Shown here: piece after piece, positions 18,728 to 28,231 of the stretch
Layout: each line of letters begins with the position of its first letter
Numbering within the stretch: position 1 is the first letter of the stretch
Origin: Pseudomonadota bacterium
GTDB taxonomy: Bacteria > Pseudomonadota > Alphaproteobacteria > Sphingomonadales > SMXR01
Assembly: GCA_022574255.1 (NCBI GenBank)
Contig: JACZSK010000015.1
Coordinates: 1 to 39,216 of the forward strand
Reading direction: 5' to 3'
Length of the DNA: 39,216 nt
Translations under genes and position numbers: made by a program
The notes under the pieces: model-generated
Databases searched by the model: none
The model's input: only the letters and a program-made list of their open reading frames with translations
What the model was told of the DNA's origin: nothing

Positions 18728-19942
18728 ATGAATTACGAACAAGTCTTTGCCGACGCGATCAAGAATTTGAAGGACGAGGGACGCTACCGGATTTTCACGG
18801 AGATTGCCCGCCACAGGGGCGATTTTCCCAATGCCACCCGATACGATGAAAATGGCGTCACCAGCGAAGTAAAGGTCTGGTGCAGCAACGATTATCTGGG
18901 CATGGCGCAGCATCCCAAGGTGATCGAGGCCATCCACCAGGCGGTTGACCAGTTCGGCGCCGGGTCGGGCGGCACCCGCAATATCGCCGGCAATCACCAT
19001 TATCATATCCAGCTTGAGCGCGAGCTCGCCGGCCTGCATGGCAAGGAAGCGGCGCTGCTGTTCACTTCGGGCTATATTTCCAACCAGGCGACATTGTCGA
19101 CGCTGGCCAAGATTCTGCCCGACGCCATTGTCTATTCCGACGAGATGAACCACGCCTCGATGATCCACGGCATTCGCGACAGCCGGGCCGACAAGCGCAT
19201 CTTCCGGCATAACGACGTGGAACATTTGCGCATGCATCTGGCCCAGTCGGACCCCGCGGTGCCCAAGATCATCGCCTTCGAGTCGGTCTATTCCATGGAT
19301 GGCGATATCGCGCCGATTGCGGAAATCTGCGATCTGGCCGACGAATTTAGCGCCATCACCTATCTGGACGAGGTTCATGCGGTTGGCCTGTATGGCGAAC
19401 ATGGCGGCGGCATATCCGAGCGCGAGGGCCTGGCTGACCGGATCACCGTGATTGAAGGCACGCTGGCCAAGGCCTTCGGCATCATGGGCGGCTATATCAC
19501 CGGCTCACGGCAATTGATCGACGTGGTTCGCTCCTACGCGCCTGGCTTCATTTTCACCACCTCGGTCTGTCCCATATTGGCGGCCGGTGCGCTGGCCAGC
19601 GTGCGCCACCTGAAACAGTCGAGCGTGGAACGCGAACGTCATCAGGAGCGTGCCGCCCGGCTGAAGAAAATGCTGGCCGACAGGGGCCTGCCGGTGATGC
19701 CTTCAGAGAGCCATATCGTGCCGGTGCTGGTGGGCGACCCGGTGCTGTGCAAGGAGATCACCGATATACTGCTTGATGAATATGGCATCTATGTTCAGCC
19801 GATCAATTATCCCACCGTGCCGCGCGGCACCGAGCGCCTGCGGCTTACGCCCAGCCCGGTGCATACCGATGAAATGATGGACGAACTGGTCGACGCCCTG
19901 GAAGCAGTGTGGGACCGGCTGGGCGTGCGCCGCGCCGCCTAG
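18728..19942 (+). CDS. hemA: 5-aminolevulinate synthase (C4/Shemin pathway)
   Basis: The 404-residue PLP enzyme condenses glycine and succinyl-CoA to 5-aminolevulinate, the first committed step of tetrapyrrole synthesis in alphaproteobacteria. The PLP lysine is Lys248 in [14 protein letters not shown]. The glycine-rich motif GAGSGGTRN (78-86), YLDEVHAVG (212-220) and SNDYLGM (53-59) are all typical. The length matches bacterial HemA. A clear AAGGGG ribosome site precedes the ATG. The 288-base upstream region carries an exact FNR-type box, suggesting oxygen control. The small gene at 19967 follows closely and probably shares the transcript. Confidence 0.97.
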   Translation: MNYEQVFADAIKNLKDEGRYRIFTEIARHRGDFPNATRYDENGVTSEVKVWCSNDYLGMAQHPKVIEAIHQAVDQFGAGSGGTRNIAGNHHYHIQLERELAGLHGKEAALLFTSGYISNQATLSTLAKILPDAIVYSDEMNHASMIHGIRDSRADKRIFRHNDVEHLRMHLAQSDPAVPKIIAFESVYSMDGDIAPIAEICDLADEFSAITYLDEVHAVGLYGEHGGGISEREGLADRITVIEGTLAKAFGIMGGYITGSRQLIDVVRSYAPGFIFTTSVCPILAAGALASVRHLKQSSVERERHQERAARLKKMLADRGLPVMPSESHIVPVLVGDPVLCKEITDILLDEYGIYVQPINYPTVPRGTERLRLTPSPVHTDEMMDELVDALEAVWDRLGVRRAA

Positions 19943-19966
19943 GTCTCTTATGAGGGTTTGAACCAC

Positions 19967-20161
19967 ATGCCCGCATCTGGAAAAGGCGAATATCTTCTGG
20001 AATTCCATCAGGTCGGGAATGTGGTGAAAGTCTCGGCGCTGGATACCGCCACCAATATCGAAGTTTCAATCGTCGGCGACCCGGCGGCAAGCCAGGACGA
20101 ACTGACCCGCGTGGCCGTGCAGAAGCTGGAATATGTGCTGGCCAAAAAGGCGCGGGGGTAG
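19967..20161 (+). CDS. Small conserved-looking protein following hemA (possible DUF6898)
   Basis: A 64-residue soluble protein with no signal peptide. It has an alternating hydrophobic pattern (YLLEFHQVGNVVKVSALD, about 9-26) and ends in a basic helix (KLEYVLAKKARG). From memory it resembles the small family DUF6898 found after hemA in related bacteria. The role is unknown. The ATG at 19967 has AGGG about 10 bases upstream; an in-frame TTG at 19958 is the alternative. It starts 24 bases after hemA and so may be cotranscribed. Confidence 0.75.
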   Translation: MPASGKGEYLLEFHQVGNVVKVSALDTATNIEVSIVGDPAASQDELTRVAVQKLEYVLAKKARG

Positions 20162-20217
20162 TCTTCATCTTTTCTCTTTTCTTTTTTTCGCCACCCTCAC
20201 CCCAACTCTCCAGATTT

Positions 20218-20371
20218 GTCACTCGCCGACTTGATCGGCGAGTCCAGTGTTGCTGTCACTCCGGGCCCCGTCCCGGAGTCCATTGGAGCCAGGGGTGAAA
20301 ACGCTGGCGAGGCCGGACAGGGCAATAGACTCCGGATACTTCTTGCGCGACGCGCCTTGGCCGGAGTGACG
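20218..20371. repeat. Composite type A hairpin plus inverted type B repeat
   Basis: A short type A hairpin (ACTCGCCGACTTGATCGGCG, about 20221-20240) is followed by a type B element running to GGCCGGAGTGACG at 20359-20371. Its right half matches the reverse complement of the 147-267 copy. The 352-base gap 20162-20513 contains this, a partial type C motif (CACCCTCACCCC near 20192) and no visible gene. Confidence 0.8.
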
Positions 20372-20513
20372 CTATATTTCTTCCCACAATCCCCCGGAAT
20401 CTTCCCACAAGCTCTAGTACGCGCTTGGCGCTGCCAAGGTACATATGGTAGAAGACCGGTTCCCCCGGCTGCAAGAGGACAGCGGGCGACCAACGAAGTG
20501 ATTCCGGAATCCC

Positions 20514-20969
20514 ATGACCGATCCAATGACCAATCCAGTGACCAAAGACATCATTGCCATTGCCTCGGACCACGCGGGATTCGAGTTGAAATCGGCAATA
20601 AAGGACGCGCTGATTGAGCGCGGCTTCGAGGTGCTGGACCTGGGCACCGGCAACGGAGACTCGGTCGATTACCCGGATTTTGGCCATGCCATGGGCGCCG
20701 CCATTGACGCCGGCGAGGCGCCGCGCGGCGTGATTGTCTGCGGTTCGGGCATTGGTATATCGATCGCCGCCAACCGGCACAAGGGGGTGCGGGCGGCGCT
20801 CTGCACCAGCGGGCTGATGGCGCGGCTGGCACGCCAGCATAACGATGCCAATGTGCTGGCGCTGGGGGCGCGGATCATCGGATTCGAAACCGCCATGGAT
20901 TGCCTGAACGCGTTTCTCGACACCGATTTTGAAGGCGGTCGGCATGCCCGGCGCGCCGAAAAGATATAG
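20514..20969 (+). CDS. rpiB: Ribose-5-phosphate isomerase B
   Basis: The 151-residue RpiB/LacAB-family enzyme interconverts ribose 5-phosphate and ribulose 5-phosphate in the pentose phosphate pathway. The N-terminal ASDHAGFELK (17-26) binds the phosphate and substrate. The catalytic base Cys76 lies in VIVCGSGIGISIAANR, and His109 in RQHNDANVLALG completes the site. The first ATG is used; Met5 is a possible alternative, and no strong ribosome site discriminates between them. glyA begins 60 bases downstream on the same strand, a pairing often seen in alphaproteobacteria. Confidence 0.94.
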   Translation: MTDPMTNPVTKDIIAIASDHAGFELKSAIKDALIERGFEVLDLGTGNGDSVDYPDFGHAMGAAIDAGEAPRGVIVCGSGIGISIAANRHKGVRAALCTSGLMARLARQHNDANVLALGARIIGFETAMDCLNAFLDTDFEGGRHARRAEKI

Positions 20970-21029
20970 CGGGAATTTGATATCGCATCCGCTTCAAGCC
21001 GCGGCTGCCGGGAATGAAGGAATTGTATA

Positions 21030-22379
21030 GTGGATAATCAAATGGCGGCAGCGGCAACCGGCGAAGAGTCGGGCGAGGCATCGGGCGGCGCGCGCGGCAG
21101 GGAAGACTTCTTCGCCACGTCGCTGGCCGATTCGGACCCGGCGATCCATGCCTCGATCAACGGCGAGATTCGTCGCCAGCAAAACCAGATTGAGCTGATC
21201 GCTTCGGAGAATATCGTCAGCAAGGCGGTGCTGCAGGCGCTGGGCTCGCCCCTGACCAACAAATATGCCGAGGGCTATCCCGGGCGGCGTTATTACCAGG
21301 GCTGCGACCAGGTGGATATCGCCGAACAGCTTGCCATCGAGCGGGCCAGACAATTGTTCGATTGCGCCTTTGTTAATGTGCAGCCCCATTCGGGCGCCCA
21401 GGCCAACGGCGCGGTAATGCAGGCGCTGCTGCAGCCCGGCGACACCATTCTGGGCATGTCGCTGGCGGCGGGCGGGCATTTGACCCACGGCGCGCCACCA
21501 TCGCAATCGGGCAAATGGTTCAACGCGGTGCAGTATGGCGTGCGCAAGGAAGACGCGCTGATTGATTTCGACGAGGTCGAGGCCCTGGCGAAGGAGCATA
21601 AGCCAAAGCTGATTATCGCCGGCGGCTCCGCTTATCCCCGGATTATAGACTTTGCCCGCTTCCGCCAGATTGCCGACAGCGTTGGCGCCCTGCTGATGAT
21701 CGACATGGCGCATTTCGCGGGGCTTGTGGCCGGCGGCGTGCATCCCAATCCGCTGCCCCATGCCCATGTGGTGACCACCACCACGCACAAGACATTGCGT
21801 GGCCCCCGCGGTGGCATGATCCTGTCGGTGGACGAGGATCTGGGCAAGAAAATCAATTCGGCGGTGTTCCCTGGCATCCAGGGCGGGCCGCTAATGCATG
21901 CCATTGCCGCCAAGGCGGTAGCCTTCAACGAGGCGTTGCGGCCTGAATTTAAAATCTATGCGGCGCGGGTGGTTGAAAACTGCAAAGCGCTGGCGGACAA
22001 TATGCTGAAAAATGGTTTCGATGTGGTCTCGGGTGGCACCGACACGCATTTGGCGCTGGTTGATTTGCGGCCAAAAGGACTGACCGGCAAGGTCGCCGAC
22101 GAGGCGTTGGAGCGCGCCGCCATCACCTGTAACAAGAACGGCGTGCCGTTCGATCCGGAAAAACCGATGATAACATCGGGCATTCGGTTGGGCAGCCCGG
22201 CGGGCACCACGCGCGGCTTCGGTGTGAGCGAATTTCAGCAGGTGGGAGACTGGATTACGGAAGTGCTGGATGGCCTGGCGGCGAACGGCGAAGAGGGTAA
22301 CGGCGCCGTCGAACAGGCGGTCCGGGGCAAGGTCAAGGCCCTGTGCGATCGCTTCCCCATCTATCCGGATTTGGGGTAG
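21030..22379 (+). CDS. glyA: Serine hydroxymethyltransferase
   Basis: The 449-residue PLP enzyme interconverts serine plus tetrahydrofolate with glycine plus methylene-tetrahydrofolate, the main one-carbon source. The PLP lysine is Lys254 in [22 protein letters not shown] (54-61) and [14 protein letters not shown] (78-91) are diagnostic. The start is GTG, with AAGGA 8 bases upstream. The first 22 or so residues are an Ala/Gly/Glu-rich extension not needed for the fold; the ATG at 21042 would shorten it by four. It is followed by nrdR after 118 bases that contain two weak hairpins and a TAGACCC tandem pair. Confidence 0.97.
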   Translation: MDNQMAAAATGEESGEASGGARGREDFFATSLADSDPAIHASINGEIRRQQNQIELIASENIVSKAVLQALGSPLTNKYAEGYPGRRYYQGCDQVDIAEQLAIERARQLFDCAFVNVQPHSGAQANGAVMQALLQPGDTILGMSLAAGGHLTHGAPPSQSGKWFNAVQYGVRKEDALIDFDEVEALAKEHKPKLIIAGGSAYPRIIDFARFRQIADSVGALLMIDMAHFAGLVAGGVHPNPLPHAHVVTTTTHKTLRGPRGGMILSVDEDLGKKINSAVFPGIQGGPLMHAIAAKAVAFNEALRPEFKIYAARVVENCKALADNMLKNGFDVVSGGTDTHLALVDLRPKGLTGKVADEALERAAITCNKNGVPFDPEKPMITSGIRLGSPAGTTRGFGVSEFQQVGDWITEVLDGLAANGEEGNGAVEQAVRGKVKALCDRFPIYPDLG

Positions 22380-22497
22380 CTTGGGTTCGGACCCCAGATA
22401 TTGCGGTTTTCTGTAATATAACCGCTAGACATTGCCGCGTTACCGGGGCTAGACCCTAGACCCTAGGGGTTAAACAAGAAAAGTCGAAGGGGGAGAG

Positions 22498-22962
22498 ATG
22501 CGCTGTCCGTTCTGTAGTCACCAAGACACTCAGGTCAAGGATTCACGGCCAACCGAAGACAATTCGGCAATCCGCCGCCGGCGTCTCTGTGTTGGCTGCG
22601 GCGCGCGCTTTACCACCTTCGAGCGGGTTCAGCTGCGCGAGCTGACCGTGATGAAGAGAAGTGGCCGCCGGGTGCCCTTCGAGCGCGAGAAGCTGGAGCG
22701 CTCGCTGAATATCGCGCTCAGGAAACGCGCCGTTGACCCCGACCGGGTTGACCGCATGATTACCGGCCTGATTCGCCGCCTGGAGAGCATGGGCGAAAGC
22801 GAAATCCCCGCCGAGACCATTGGCAAGATGGTCATGGAAGGGCTGGAGAGCCTGGACCAGGTGGCCTATGTGCGCTTTGCCTCGGTTTACAAGAATTTCC
22901 GCGAGGCGGCCGACTTCGGCGCGTTCGTTGGTGAGATGGAGCCGGGCGAAGACGACGAATAA
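22498..22962 (+). CDS. nrdR: Transcriptional repressor NrdR
   Basis: The 154-residue regulator represses ribonucleotide reductase genes in response to ATP and dATP. The N-terminal zinc ribbon uses Cys3, Cys6, Cys31 and Cys34. An ATP-cone follows (about 49-139), beginning [20 protein letters not shown] strong GGGGGAGAG ribosome site precedes the ATG. In many alphaproteobacteria the order is glyA-nrdR-ribD-ribE-ribBA-ribH-nusB. Here the riboflavin genes are absent and only 205 bases separate nrdR from nusB. Confidence 0.97.
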   Translation: MRCPFCSHQDTQVKDSRPTEDNSAIRRRRLCVGCGARFTTFERVQLRELTVMKRSGRRVPFEREKLERSLNIALRKRAVDPDRVDRMITGLIRRLESMGESEIPAETIGKMVMEGLESLDQVAYVRFASVYKNFREAADFGAFVGEMEPGEDDE

Positions 22963-23030
22963 ACCGCCGGGCCGCTCTTGATAATAACCCGCGCCGAAAA
23001 TGAAATACACGATACACAAGGAACAGGACG

Positions 23031-23171
23031 ATGGAACGGAGTTCCGTGAACTCCCCTATCCGGGCAATGAGTAATGGCAAGAGTAAGGGCATGAGTAAGG
23101 GCATGAGTAATGCCATTGCGGCCGCCGGGAACATGGATATGGGGCAGCGCTTCGGCCTGTGCTTCAGATGA
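23031..23171 (+). CDS. Short repeat-containing frame coupled to nusB
   Basis: A 46-residue frame that begins at an ATG with AAGGA 8 bases upstream. Its TGA overlaps the nusB ATG (ATGA), the layout of a translationally coupled leader gene. Residues 13-28 are four copies of a four-residue unit (variants of MSNG, KSKG, MSKG, MSNA), encoded by four 12-bp direct repeats. The product is Met, Ser, Gly and Lys rich, with no recognisable domain, signal or membrane segment. It occupies the place where ribH usually sits. It could be a real small protein, a leader that sets nusB translation, or chance coding in a repeat. Confidence 0.45.
   Translation: MERSSVNSPIRAMSNGKSKGMSKGMSNAIAAAGNMDMGQRFGLCFR
23069..23116. 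repeat. Four tandem 12-bp repeats
   Basis: Four consecutive 12-bp units begin GAGTAA: GAGTAATGGCAA, GAGTAAGGGCAT twice, and GAGTAATGCCAT. The period is a multiple of three and lies in phase with the short frame at 23031-23171. Confidence 0.9.
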
Positions 23172-23659
23172 GCGATACCGAACCCGAGAGTGCGGAAAGC
23201 CCAAAGAACAGCAGGGTTGACCGGCGCAGCGCGGCGCGCCTCGGCGCCGTTCAGGCGCTGTACCAGATGGAACAGTCGGGCGGCGATGCCGTGCCGTCGG
23301 CCATTATAAGCGAGTTTACCGAACACCGCCTGGGGCGCGAAGTTGACGGCCTGTTGTTCGCCGAAGCAGACCTGGAATTGTTCGGCGACATCGTCACCGG
23401 GGTGGACCAGCGCCGCGCCGAGATCGACGAAGCCATTGCCGGCGCCCTGTCAAAAAACTGGAAGCTGAAGCGGCTGGAAATCATTATGGCCAGCGTCCTG
23501 CGCTGTGGAACCTACGAGCTGATGGCGCGGCCGGACATTCCCACGGCGGTGGTGATTGACGAATATATGGATGTGGCGCATGCCTTTTACCCCGGCGATG
23601 AACCGGCCTTTGTCAACGGCGTGCTGGACCGGCTGGCGAAGGAGCTGCGCGGCTCGTAG
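23168..23659 (+). CDS. nusB: Transcription antitermination factor NusB
   Basis: The 163-residue all-helical protein binds boxA RNA with NusE (S10) in antitermination of ribosomal RNA operons. The family motifs are RRSAARLGAVQALYQME near the N-terminus, LKRLEIIMASVLRCGTYEL in the middle, and the C-terminal FVNGVLDRLAKEL. The ATG at 23168 overlaps the stop of the upstream short frame; a GTG three codons earlier is possible. thiL follows after 61 bases, as in the common nusB-thiL arrangement. Confidence 0.94.
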   Translation: MSDTEPESAESPKNSRVDRRSAARLGAVQALYQMEQSGGDAVPSAIISEFTEHRLGREVDGLLFAEADLELFGDIVTGVDQRRAEIDEAIAGALSKNWKLKRLEIIMASVLRCGTYELMARPDIPTAVVIDEYMDVAHAFYPGDEPAFVNGVLDRLAKELRGS

Positions 23660-23720
23660 GGCCACAGGGGCGCCACAGGGGCGCAACGGGGCATCACAGG
23701 GCTCGCCGGGAGGCTGTTAG

Positions 23721-24734
23721 GTGGACGAATTCCAGGTGATCGAAGAGATATTCGCGCCGCTGGCGCCCGCTGGCGCGCCGGCCTTTGGTCTTTCCGACGA
23801 TGCCGCTGTTTACCAGCCCGGGGCGGGCCGGGCGATGGTCATTACCAAGGATGTGATGGCCGCCGGCGTGCATTTCCCGGCCGATGAAGATGCCGGGCTG
23901 GTTGCGCGGAAATTGCTGCGCGTCAATTTGTCTGATTTGGCGGCCATGGGCGCCGCGCCCCATGGATATCTGCTGGGGCTGGCCTTAGGGTCAGACACCG
24001 GGTCCGACACCCGAATCGAATGGCTGCGCGCCTTCGCCGCCGGTCTGGCGCAGGATCAGAAGACCTTCGCCGTTGCCTTGTGGGGTGGCGATACGGTCTC
24101 TCGGGCCGGCGCGGGTGTGGGCGGGCTGGTGTTGTCGCTGACCGCCATTGGTTCGGTGCCCGGTGGTTTAGACTCTGGCGAGGCAGGTTGCTTACGCCGG
24201 AGCGGCGCCAAACCGGGCGATCTGATTTTCGTATCGGGCAGCATCGGCGACGGCGCTCTGGGCCTGAAATGCGTTCAGGGAGACCTGCCGGCGGACGAAT
24301 TTCTGATGGGGCGCTACCGGCTGCCCGAGCCGCGCGTTGGGCTGGGGCTGGGGCTGGCGTCGCCCGGCCTGGCGACCAGTTGCATTGATGTCTCGGACGG
24401 CCTGCTGGCCGACCTGGGGCATCTGGCGGCGGCCTCGGGATGCGGGGCGGAAATAGAGCGCCGTTCGGTGCCGCTGTCCGATGCCGCGCGGAACATGCTG
24501 ATCGCGGACGCGGATTTATGGCCGGCAATTCTCGCCGGCGGCGATGATTACGAGCTGCTGTTCACCGCCCCCGGGGAGAAGCGCGGCGCGGTAATGGCGG
24601 CGGGAAAAGAAAGCGGGACCCCGGTGACCGTGATTGGCCGCATGACAAGCGCCGGCGCGGGGGTTCTTCTGCTTGACGAAAAGGGTAATCCGGTGAAAGT
24701 GGACGGCGCGGGATTTCAACACCATATCGGATAG
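23721..24734 (+). CDS. thiL: Thiamine-monophosphate kinase
   Basis: The 337-residue PurM-like kinase phosphorylates thiamine monophosphate to the active cofactor thiamine diphosphate. Signature residues are the metal- and ATP-binding GLSDDAAV (23-30), RVNLSDLAAMGA (about 70-81), SGSIGDGALGL and CIDVSDGLLADLGHL. The start is GTG, with GGGAGG 7 bases before it. It is located after nusB as in many alphaproteobacteria and followed 27 bases later by the FliL-like gene. Confidence 0.95.
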   Translation: MDEFQVIEEIFAPLAPAGAPAFGLSDDAAVYQPGAGRAMVITKDVMAAGVHFPADEDAGLVARKLLRVNLSDLAAMGAAPHGYLLGLALGSDTGSDTRIEWLRAFAAGLAQDQKTFAVALWGGDTVSRAGAGVGGLVLSLTAIGSVPGGLDSGEAGCLRRSGAKPGDLIFVSGSIGDGALGLKCVQGDLPADEFLMGRYRLPEPRVGLGLGLASPGLATSCIDVSDGLLADLGHLAAASGCGAEIERRSVPLSDAARNMLIADADLWPAILAGGDDYELLFTAPGEKRGAVMAAGKESGTPVTVIGRMTSAGAGVLLLDEKGNPVKVDGAGFQHHIG

Positions 24735-24761
24735 CTGGATAGCTGAGTAAGGGAGTGCCGG

Positions 24762-25283
24762 ATGGCGGAGGACGAAAAGAATGGCGAAGGCAAAGACGAT
24801 GGCGCCGAAAACAAGGGCTCGAAGAAGCTCCTGATTGCCGGGCTTGTTGGCGGACTGATCATTGGTGGCGCCGCGACATTGGGCATAACCACAGTGTTTT
24901 TTAGCGGTGACGGAACCCATGTCGAAGAGGTCGAGCCCGAACCCGAGCCCGAACCGGATATTCCCGCCATTTATGTCAATATCGACCGCCTGCCGGCCTC
25001 GTTGCTGAATGCCAAAGGCAGGCTTCTGGGCTATCTGTTTCTCGATTTATCGCTGGAGGTGGAAAATACCGAAGACCGTGACTGGCTTCTGATGCGCATG
25101 CCGCTGGTGCGCGACGCCTTTCTCAGGTCAATATCCGCCGATGGCGTTATGCAGCCGGGCAGCCTGACGACGCTGGATTACCAGGGCCTGCGGAGCCGGC
25201 TGCGCGCCGCCGCCAACAAGGCGCTCCACCGGGATGTCATCACCGATATTTTGATCACCAACGCACTGAGAACAGAGAAATAG
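24762..25283 (+). CDS. FliL-like single-pass membrane protein
   Basis: A 173-residue protein. A charged cytoplasmic N-terminus (1-22) is followed by one membrane segment (about 23-47), an acidic linker with repeated Glu-Pro (57-66) and a C-terminal periplasmic domain whose layout (YVNIDRLPASLL...GRLLGYLFLDLSLEV...MPLVRDAFLRSIS) resembles FliL, the stator-associated flagellar protein. No other flagellar gene is near. It could therefore be a non-flagellar FliL-type (stomatin-like) membrane protein or part of a split flagellar set. A good AGGGAG ribosome site precedes it. The family assignment is by pattern only. Confidence 0.68.
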   Translation: MAEDEKNGEGKDDGAENKGSKKLLIAGLVGGLIIGGAATLGITTVFFSGDGTHVEEVEPEPEPEPDIPAIYVNIDRLPASLLNAKGRLLGYLFLDLSLEVENTEDRDWLLMRMPLVRDAFLRSISADGVMQPGSLTTLDYQGLRSRLRAAANKALHRDVITDILITNALRTEK

Positions 25284-25314
25284 GCGCCAGGGTCCAAAAA
25301 AAAGCAGAGGGTGC

Positions 25315-25342
25315 TTGCGCTTTCCGCGCCAGTCACTAAAGT
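25315..25342 (+). promoter_or_regulatory. Candidate promoter for hppA
   Basis: TTGCGC (25315-25320), a 16-base spacer, then TAAAGT (25337-25342), about 105 bases before the hppA ATG in the 164-base gap. This is a by-eye match. Confidence 0.3.
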
Positions 25343-25447
25343 GCGCTGCGAAAAATTCACACGCTGGTTCCCTCGGGAATCGGTGGATCACGCGCCCGGG
25401 CAAATATTTTGCTACGGGGCGGCCATGTCTAAGAGGGGAAATATTCC

Positions 25448-27529
25448 ATGACAATTATTCACGCCGCGATCGCCAGCGGCATTCTCGCTGTTTTATATGG
25501 CGTTTGGGCCCGCCGGCAGGTTTTGGCCGCCGATGCCGGCAACGAACGCATGCAGGAGATTGCCGCCGCGATTCAGGAGGGCGCGCGCGCTTATCTGAAC
25601 CGCCAGTACCGCGCCATCGCCCTGGTTGGGGTGATCGTCACTGCCGTGCTGGTTTATTTCCTCAGCCCCCTGACCGCAGTGGGTTTTGTGATTGGCGCGG
25701 TGCTCTCGGGCGCCACCGGTTACATCGGCATGCTGATTTCGGTGCGCGCCAATGTGCGCACCACCCAGGCCGCCAGCGAAAGCCTGCAAGCGGGCCTGAG
25801 CCTGGCCTTCAGGGCCGGCACCATCACTGGCATGCTGGTCGCCGGGCTGGCGCTGTTGAGCGTGTCTGTCTACTACTTGGTGCTGACCGAGTATCTGGGC
25901 TACGGCGAGACCAGCCGCACAGTGATTGACTCGCTGGTGGCGCTGGGCTTCGGCGGCTCGCTGATCTCCATCTTCGCCCGTCTGGGCGGCGGCATTTTCA
26001 CCAAGGGCGCCGACGTGGGCGCCGACCTGGTGGGCAAGATTGAAGCCGGAATTCCCGAGGACGATCCCCGCAACCCGGCGGTGATTGCCGACAATGTGGG
26101 CGACAACGTGGGCGATTGCGCCGGTATGGCCGCCGACCTGTTCGAGACCTATGTGGTGACCATGACCGCGACCATGGTTCTGGTGGCGCTGTTCGTTGAG
26201 AACAATGCGGCGGACGTTATGAGCCTGCCGCTGGCGATCGGCGCCATCTGCATCGTCACCTCGATCATCGGCACTTTCTTTGTCAAGATGGGCAAGAGCC
26301 AGAACATCATGGGCGCCCTGTACAAGGGCTTCATCGTCACCGCGGTTCTGTCGCTGCTCGGTATTTACGTTTACTTCCGTTACGGCTTCGGTCTGGACAC
26401 GGTGATTACCGCGGACGGGCGCAGCTTTGACGGCTGGGCGCTGTTTTACTGCGGCGCCATCGGGCTGGTTATCACCGGGCTGATCATCTGGATCACCGAA
26501 TACTACACCGGTATCAACTACCGCCCGGTGCAGTCCATCGCCAAGGCCTCGCTGACCGGTCATGGCACCAACATCATTCAGGGACTGGCCGTGTCGCTGG
26601 AATCAACGGCGCTGCCGGCGATCGTGATTTGCGGTGGCATTATCGGTGCGTCGTCACTGGCCGGTGTTATTGGCTTGGGCTTTGCCGCCACCACCATGCT
26701 GGCGCTGGCCGGTTTTGTTGTGGCGCTGGACGCCTATGGCCCGGTCACCGATAACGCCGGTGGCATCGCCCAGATGGCTGATCTGGACGAGAGTGTGCGT
26801 AAGCGCACCGACGCGCTGGACGCCGTTGGCAACACCACCAAGGCGGTGACCAAGGGCTATGCCATCGGTTCCGCCGGCCTGGCCGCGCTGGTTCTGTTCG
26901 CCGCCTACACCGGCGACCTGGACATCTACTTCTCCGATGTGGATGTCGATTTTGGCCTGTCCAATCCCTATGTGGTGGTCGGCCTGCTGATCGGTGCGCT
27001 GCTGCCCTACATCTTCGCGGCCATGGGCATGATGGCCGTGGGCCGCGCCGGTGGTGCGGTGGTCGAAGAAGTGCGGGCGCAGTTCCGCGCCGATCCGGGC
27101 ATCCTGGCGGGCACCTCGAAGCCCGATTATGGCAGGACCGTTGATTTGCTGACCAAGGTGGCGATCAAGGAAATGATTATACCCAGCCTGTTGCCGGTGC
27201 TGGCGCCCATCGTGATGTATTTCGTGATCCTGACCATTGCCGATCAGGCGGCGGCCTTCGCGGCGCTGGGCGCCATGCTGTTGGGGGTGATCGTCGGCGG
27301 CATCTATGTGGCGATTTCCATGACCACCGGCGGCGGTGCCTGGGACAATGCCAAGAAGCTGATCGAGGACGGCGCTTACGGCGGCAAGGGGTCGGACGCC
27401 CATATGGCGGCGATCACCGGCGATACGGTGGGCGATCCCTACAAGGATACCGCCGGACCGGCGATCAACCCGATGATCAAGATCACCAATATCGTGGCCC
27501 TGCTGTTGCTGGCTGCGCTGGCCCACTGA
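25448..27529 (+). CDS. hppA: K+-independent proton-pumping pyrophosphatase
   Basis: The 693-residue polytopic membrane enzyme (about 16 helices) couples pyrophosphate hydrolysis to proton export or intracytoplasmic pumping. The pyrophosphate- and Mg-binding motifs are DVGADLVGK (189-197), [22 protein letters not shown] (from 202) and the C-terminal [16 protein letters not shown] with [14 protein letters not shown]. The site that separates K+-dependent from independent enzymes reads GNTTKA, with Lys465 where K+-dependent forms have Ala. This is therefore assigned to the K+-independent H+-PPase class. A good AGGGG ribosome site precedes the ATG, and a strong terminator follows 25 bases after the stop. 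Confidence 0.97.
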   Translation: MTIIHAAIASGILAVLYGVWARRQVLAADAGNERMQEIAAAIQEGARAYLNRQYRAIALVGVIVTAVLVYFLSPLTAVGFVIGAVLSGATGYIGMLISVRANVRTTQAASESLQAGLSLAFRAGTITGMLVAGLALLSVSVYYLVLTEYLGYGETSRTVIDSLVALGFGGSLISIFARLGGGIFTKGADVGADLVGKIEAGIPEDDPRNPAVIADNVGDNVGDCAGMAADLFETYVVTMTATMVLVALFVENNAADVMSLPLAIGAICIVTSIIGTFFVKMGKSQNIMGALYKGFIVTAVLSLLGIYVYFRYGFGLDTVITADGRSFDGWALFYCGAIGLVITGLIIWITEYYTGINYRPVQSIAKASLTGHGTNIIQGLAVSLESTALPAIVICGGIIGASSLAGVIGLGFAATTMLALAGFVVALDAYGPVTDNAGGIAQMADLDESVRKRTDALDAVGNTTKAVTKGYAIGSAGLAALVLFAAYTGDLDIYFSDVDVDFGLSNPYVVVGLLIGALLPYIFAAMGMMAVGRAGGAVVEEVRAQFRADPGILAGTSKPDYGRTVDLLTKVAIKEMIIPSLLPVLAPIVMYFVILTIADQAAAFAALGAMLLGVIVGGIYVAISMTTGGGAWDNAKKLIEDGAYGGKGSDAHMAAITGDTVGDPYKDTAGPAINPMIKITNIVALLLLAALAH

Positions 27530-27554
27530 TCCGCAAAATTCGAGAGAGAATCAG

Positions 27555-27590
27555 AAAGCCCCGGCGGTTCAGGCCGGGGCTTTTTCTTTT
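27555..27590 (+). terminator. Rho-independent terminator after hppA
   Basis: An 11-bp stem AAAGCCCCGGC/GCCGGGGCTTT is followed by a T-rich tail (TTTTTCTTTT). It sits between the convergent hppA and bamE-like genes and may stop transcription from both sides. Confidence 0.9.
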
Positions 27591-27609
27591 CTGTATTCAG
27601 CGACTGTAT

Positions 27610-28098
27610 TCAGCGCCGGCCGCCGGGGCCACCAGCGCCGGGGGCGCCTGCAAAACGCCCGATATTGCCGAATATCTGCTCGAAGAAACCCAATTGCCTG
27701 CCCCGTGTCGGGGTCTTGTCGCCGACCGGGTTAATATCCTGGGCGTCGGCCAGTGTGTAGCGCTTGATCTCGGAAACAATCCCTCTTTCGCCAAAATGAA
27801 TAGCCATGATGTTGCGCGACGCTGACTTCTCGAGAAAGAACGACCGGCGCACGTTGTAGGATGAAATGTAATACCAGACATTGTTGCCGAAGGTCGCCTC
27901 GACCGAGGGATTGCCCAAGAGGCCCCGCACCGAGTTGCGGTTATCAATTCCCGGCAAAATCGCGTCGGTGACTTCCTTGTCGGGCAGATAGCCGCGGGTT
28001 TGCCGTTCGGTGGTGCAGGCGGTGGCGGAAAGCGCCAGGGCCAGCGCCAAAAGGGGCACGCCCTTGCGATAAAAGCTGGTATTCGGGGTCATGGTCAT
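27610..28098 (-). CDS. bamE: BamE/SmpA-family outer-membrane lipoprotein
   Basis: A 162-residue lipoprotein, component of the BAM complex that inserts outer-membrane proteins. The signal peptide ends in LSATAC with lipidated Cys28, followed by TT. The SmpA/OmlA-type domain follows: ILPGIDNRNSVRGLLGNPS, then the WYYISS and RSFF strands and IVSEIKRYTL. The tail is Gly/Pro/Arg-rich. I chose the ATG at 28098; the second Met two codons later is equally possible, and upstream TTG starts are not credible. It is divergent from the ubiquinol-cytochrome c chaperone gene, which is a familiar alphaproteobacterial arrangement. Confidence 0.88.
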   Translation of the reverse strand: MTMTPNTSFYRKGVPLLALALALSATACTTERQTRGYLPDKEVTDAILPGIDNRNSVRGLLGNPSVEATFGNNVWYYISSYNVRRSFFLEKSASRNIMAIHFGERGIVSEIKRYTLADAQDINPVGDKTPTRGRQLGFFEQIFGNIGRFAGAPGAGGPGGRR

Positions 28099-28231
28099 TG
28101 TATAGGGCGTTTCCTGTTCTCGCCGGGGGATTATTCTGGCCGCGAATTTGGGCGCCAACATGGCACCGGGGCGGGAACCTGTCAATCCGTGTAGCGCCGC
28201 CGGCCAGGCCCTGTAGTGAAAGACTTGTCAC

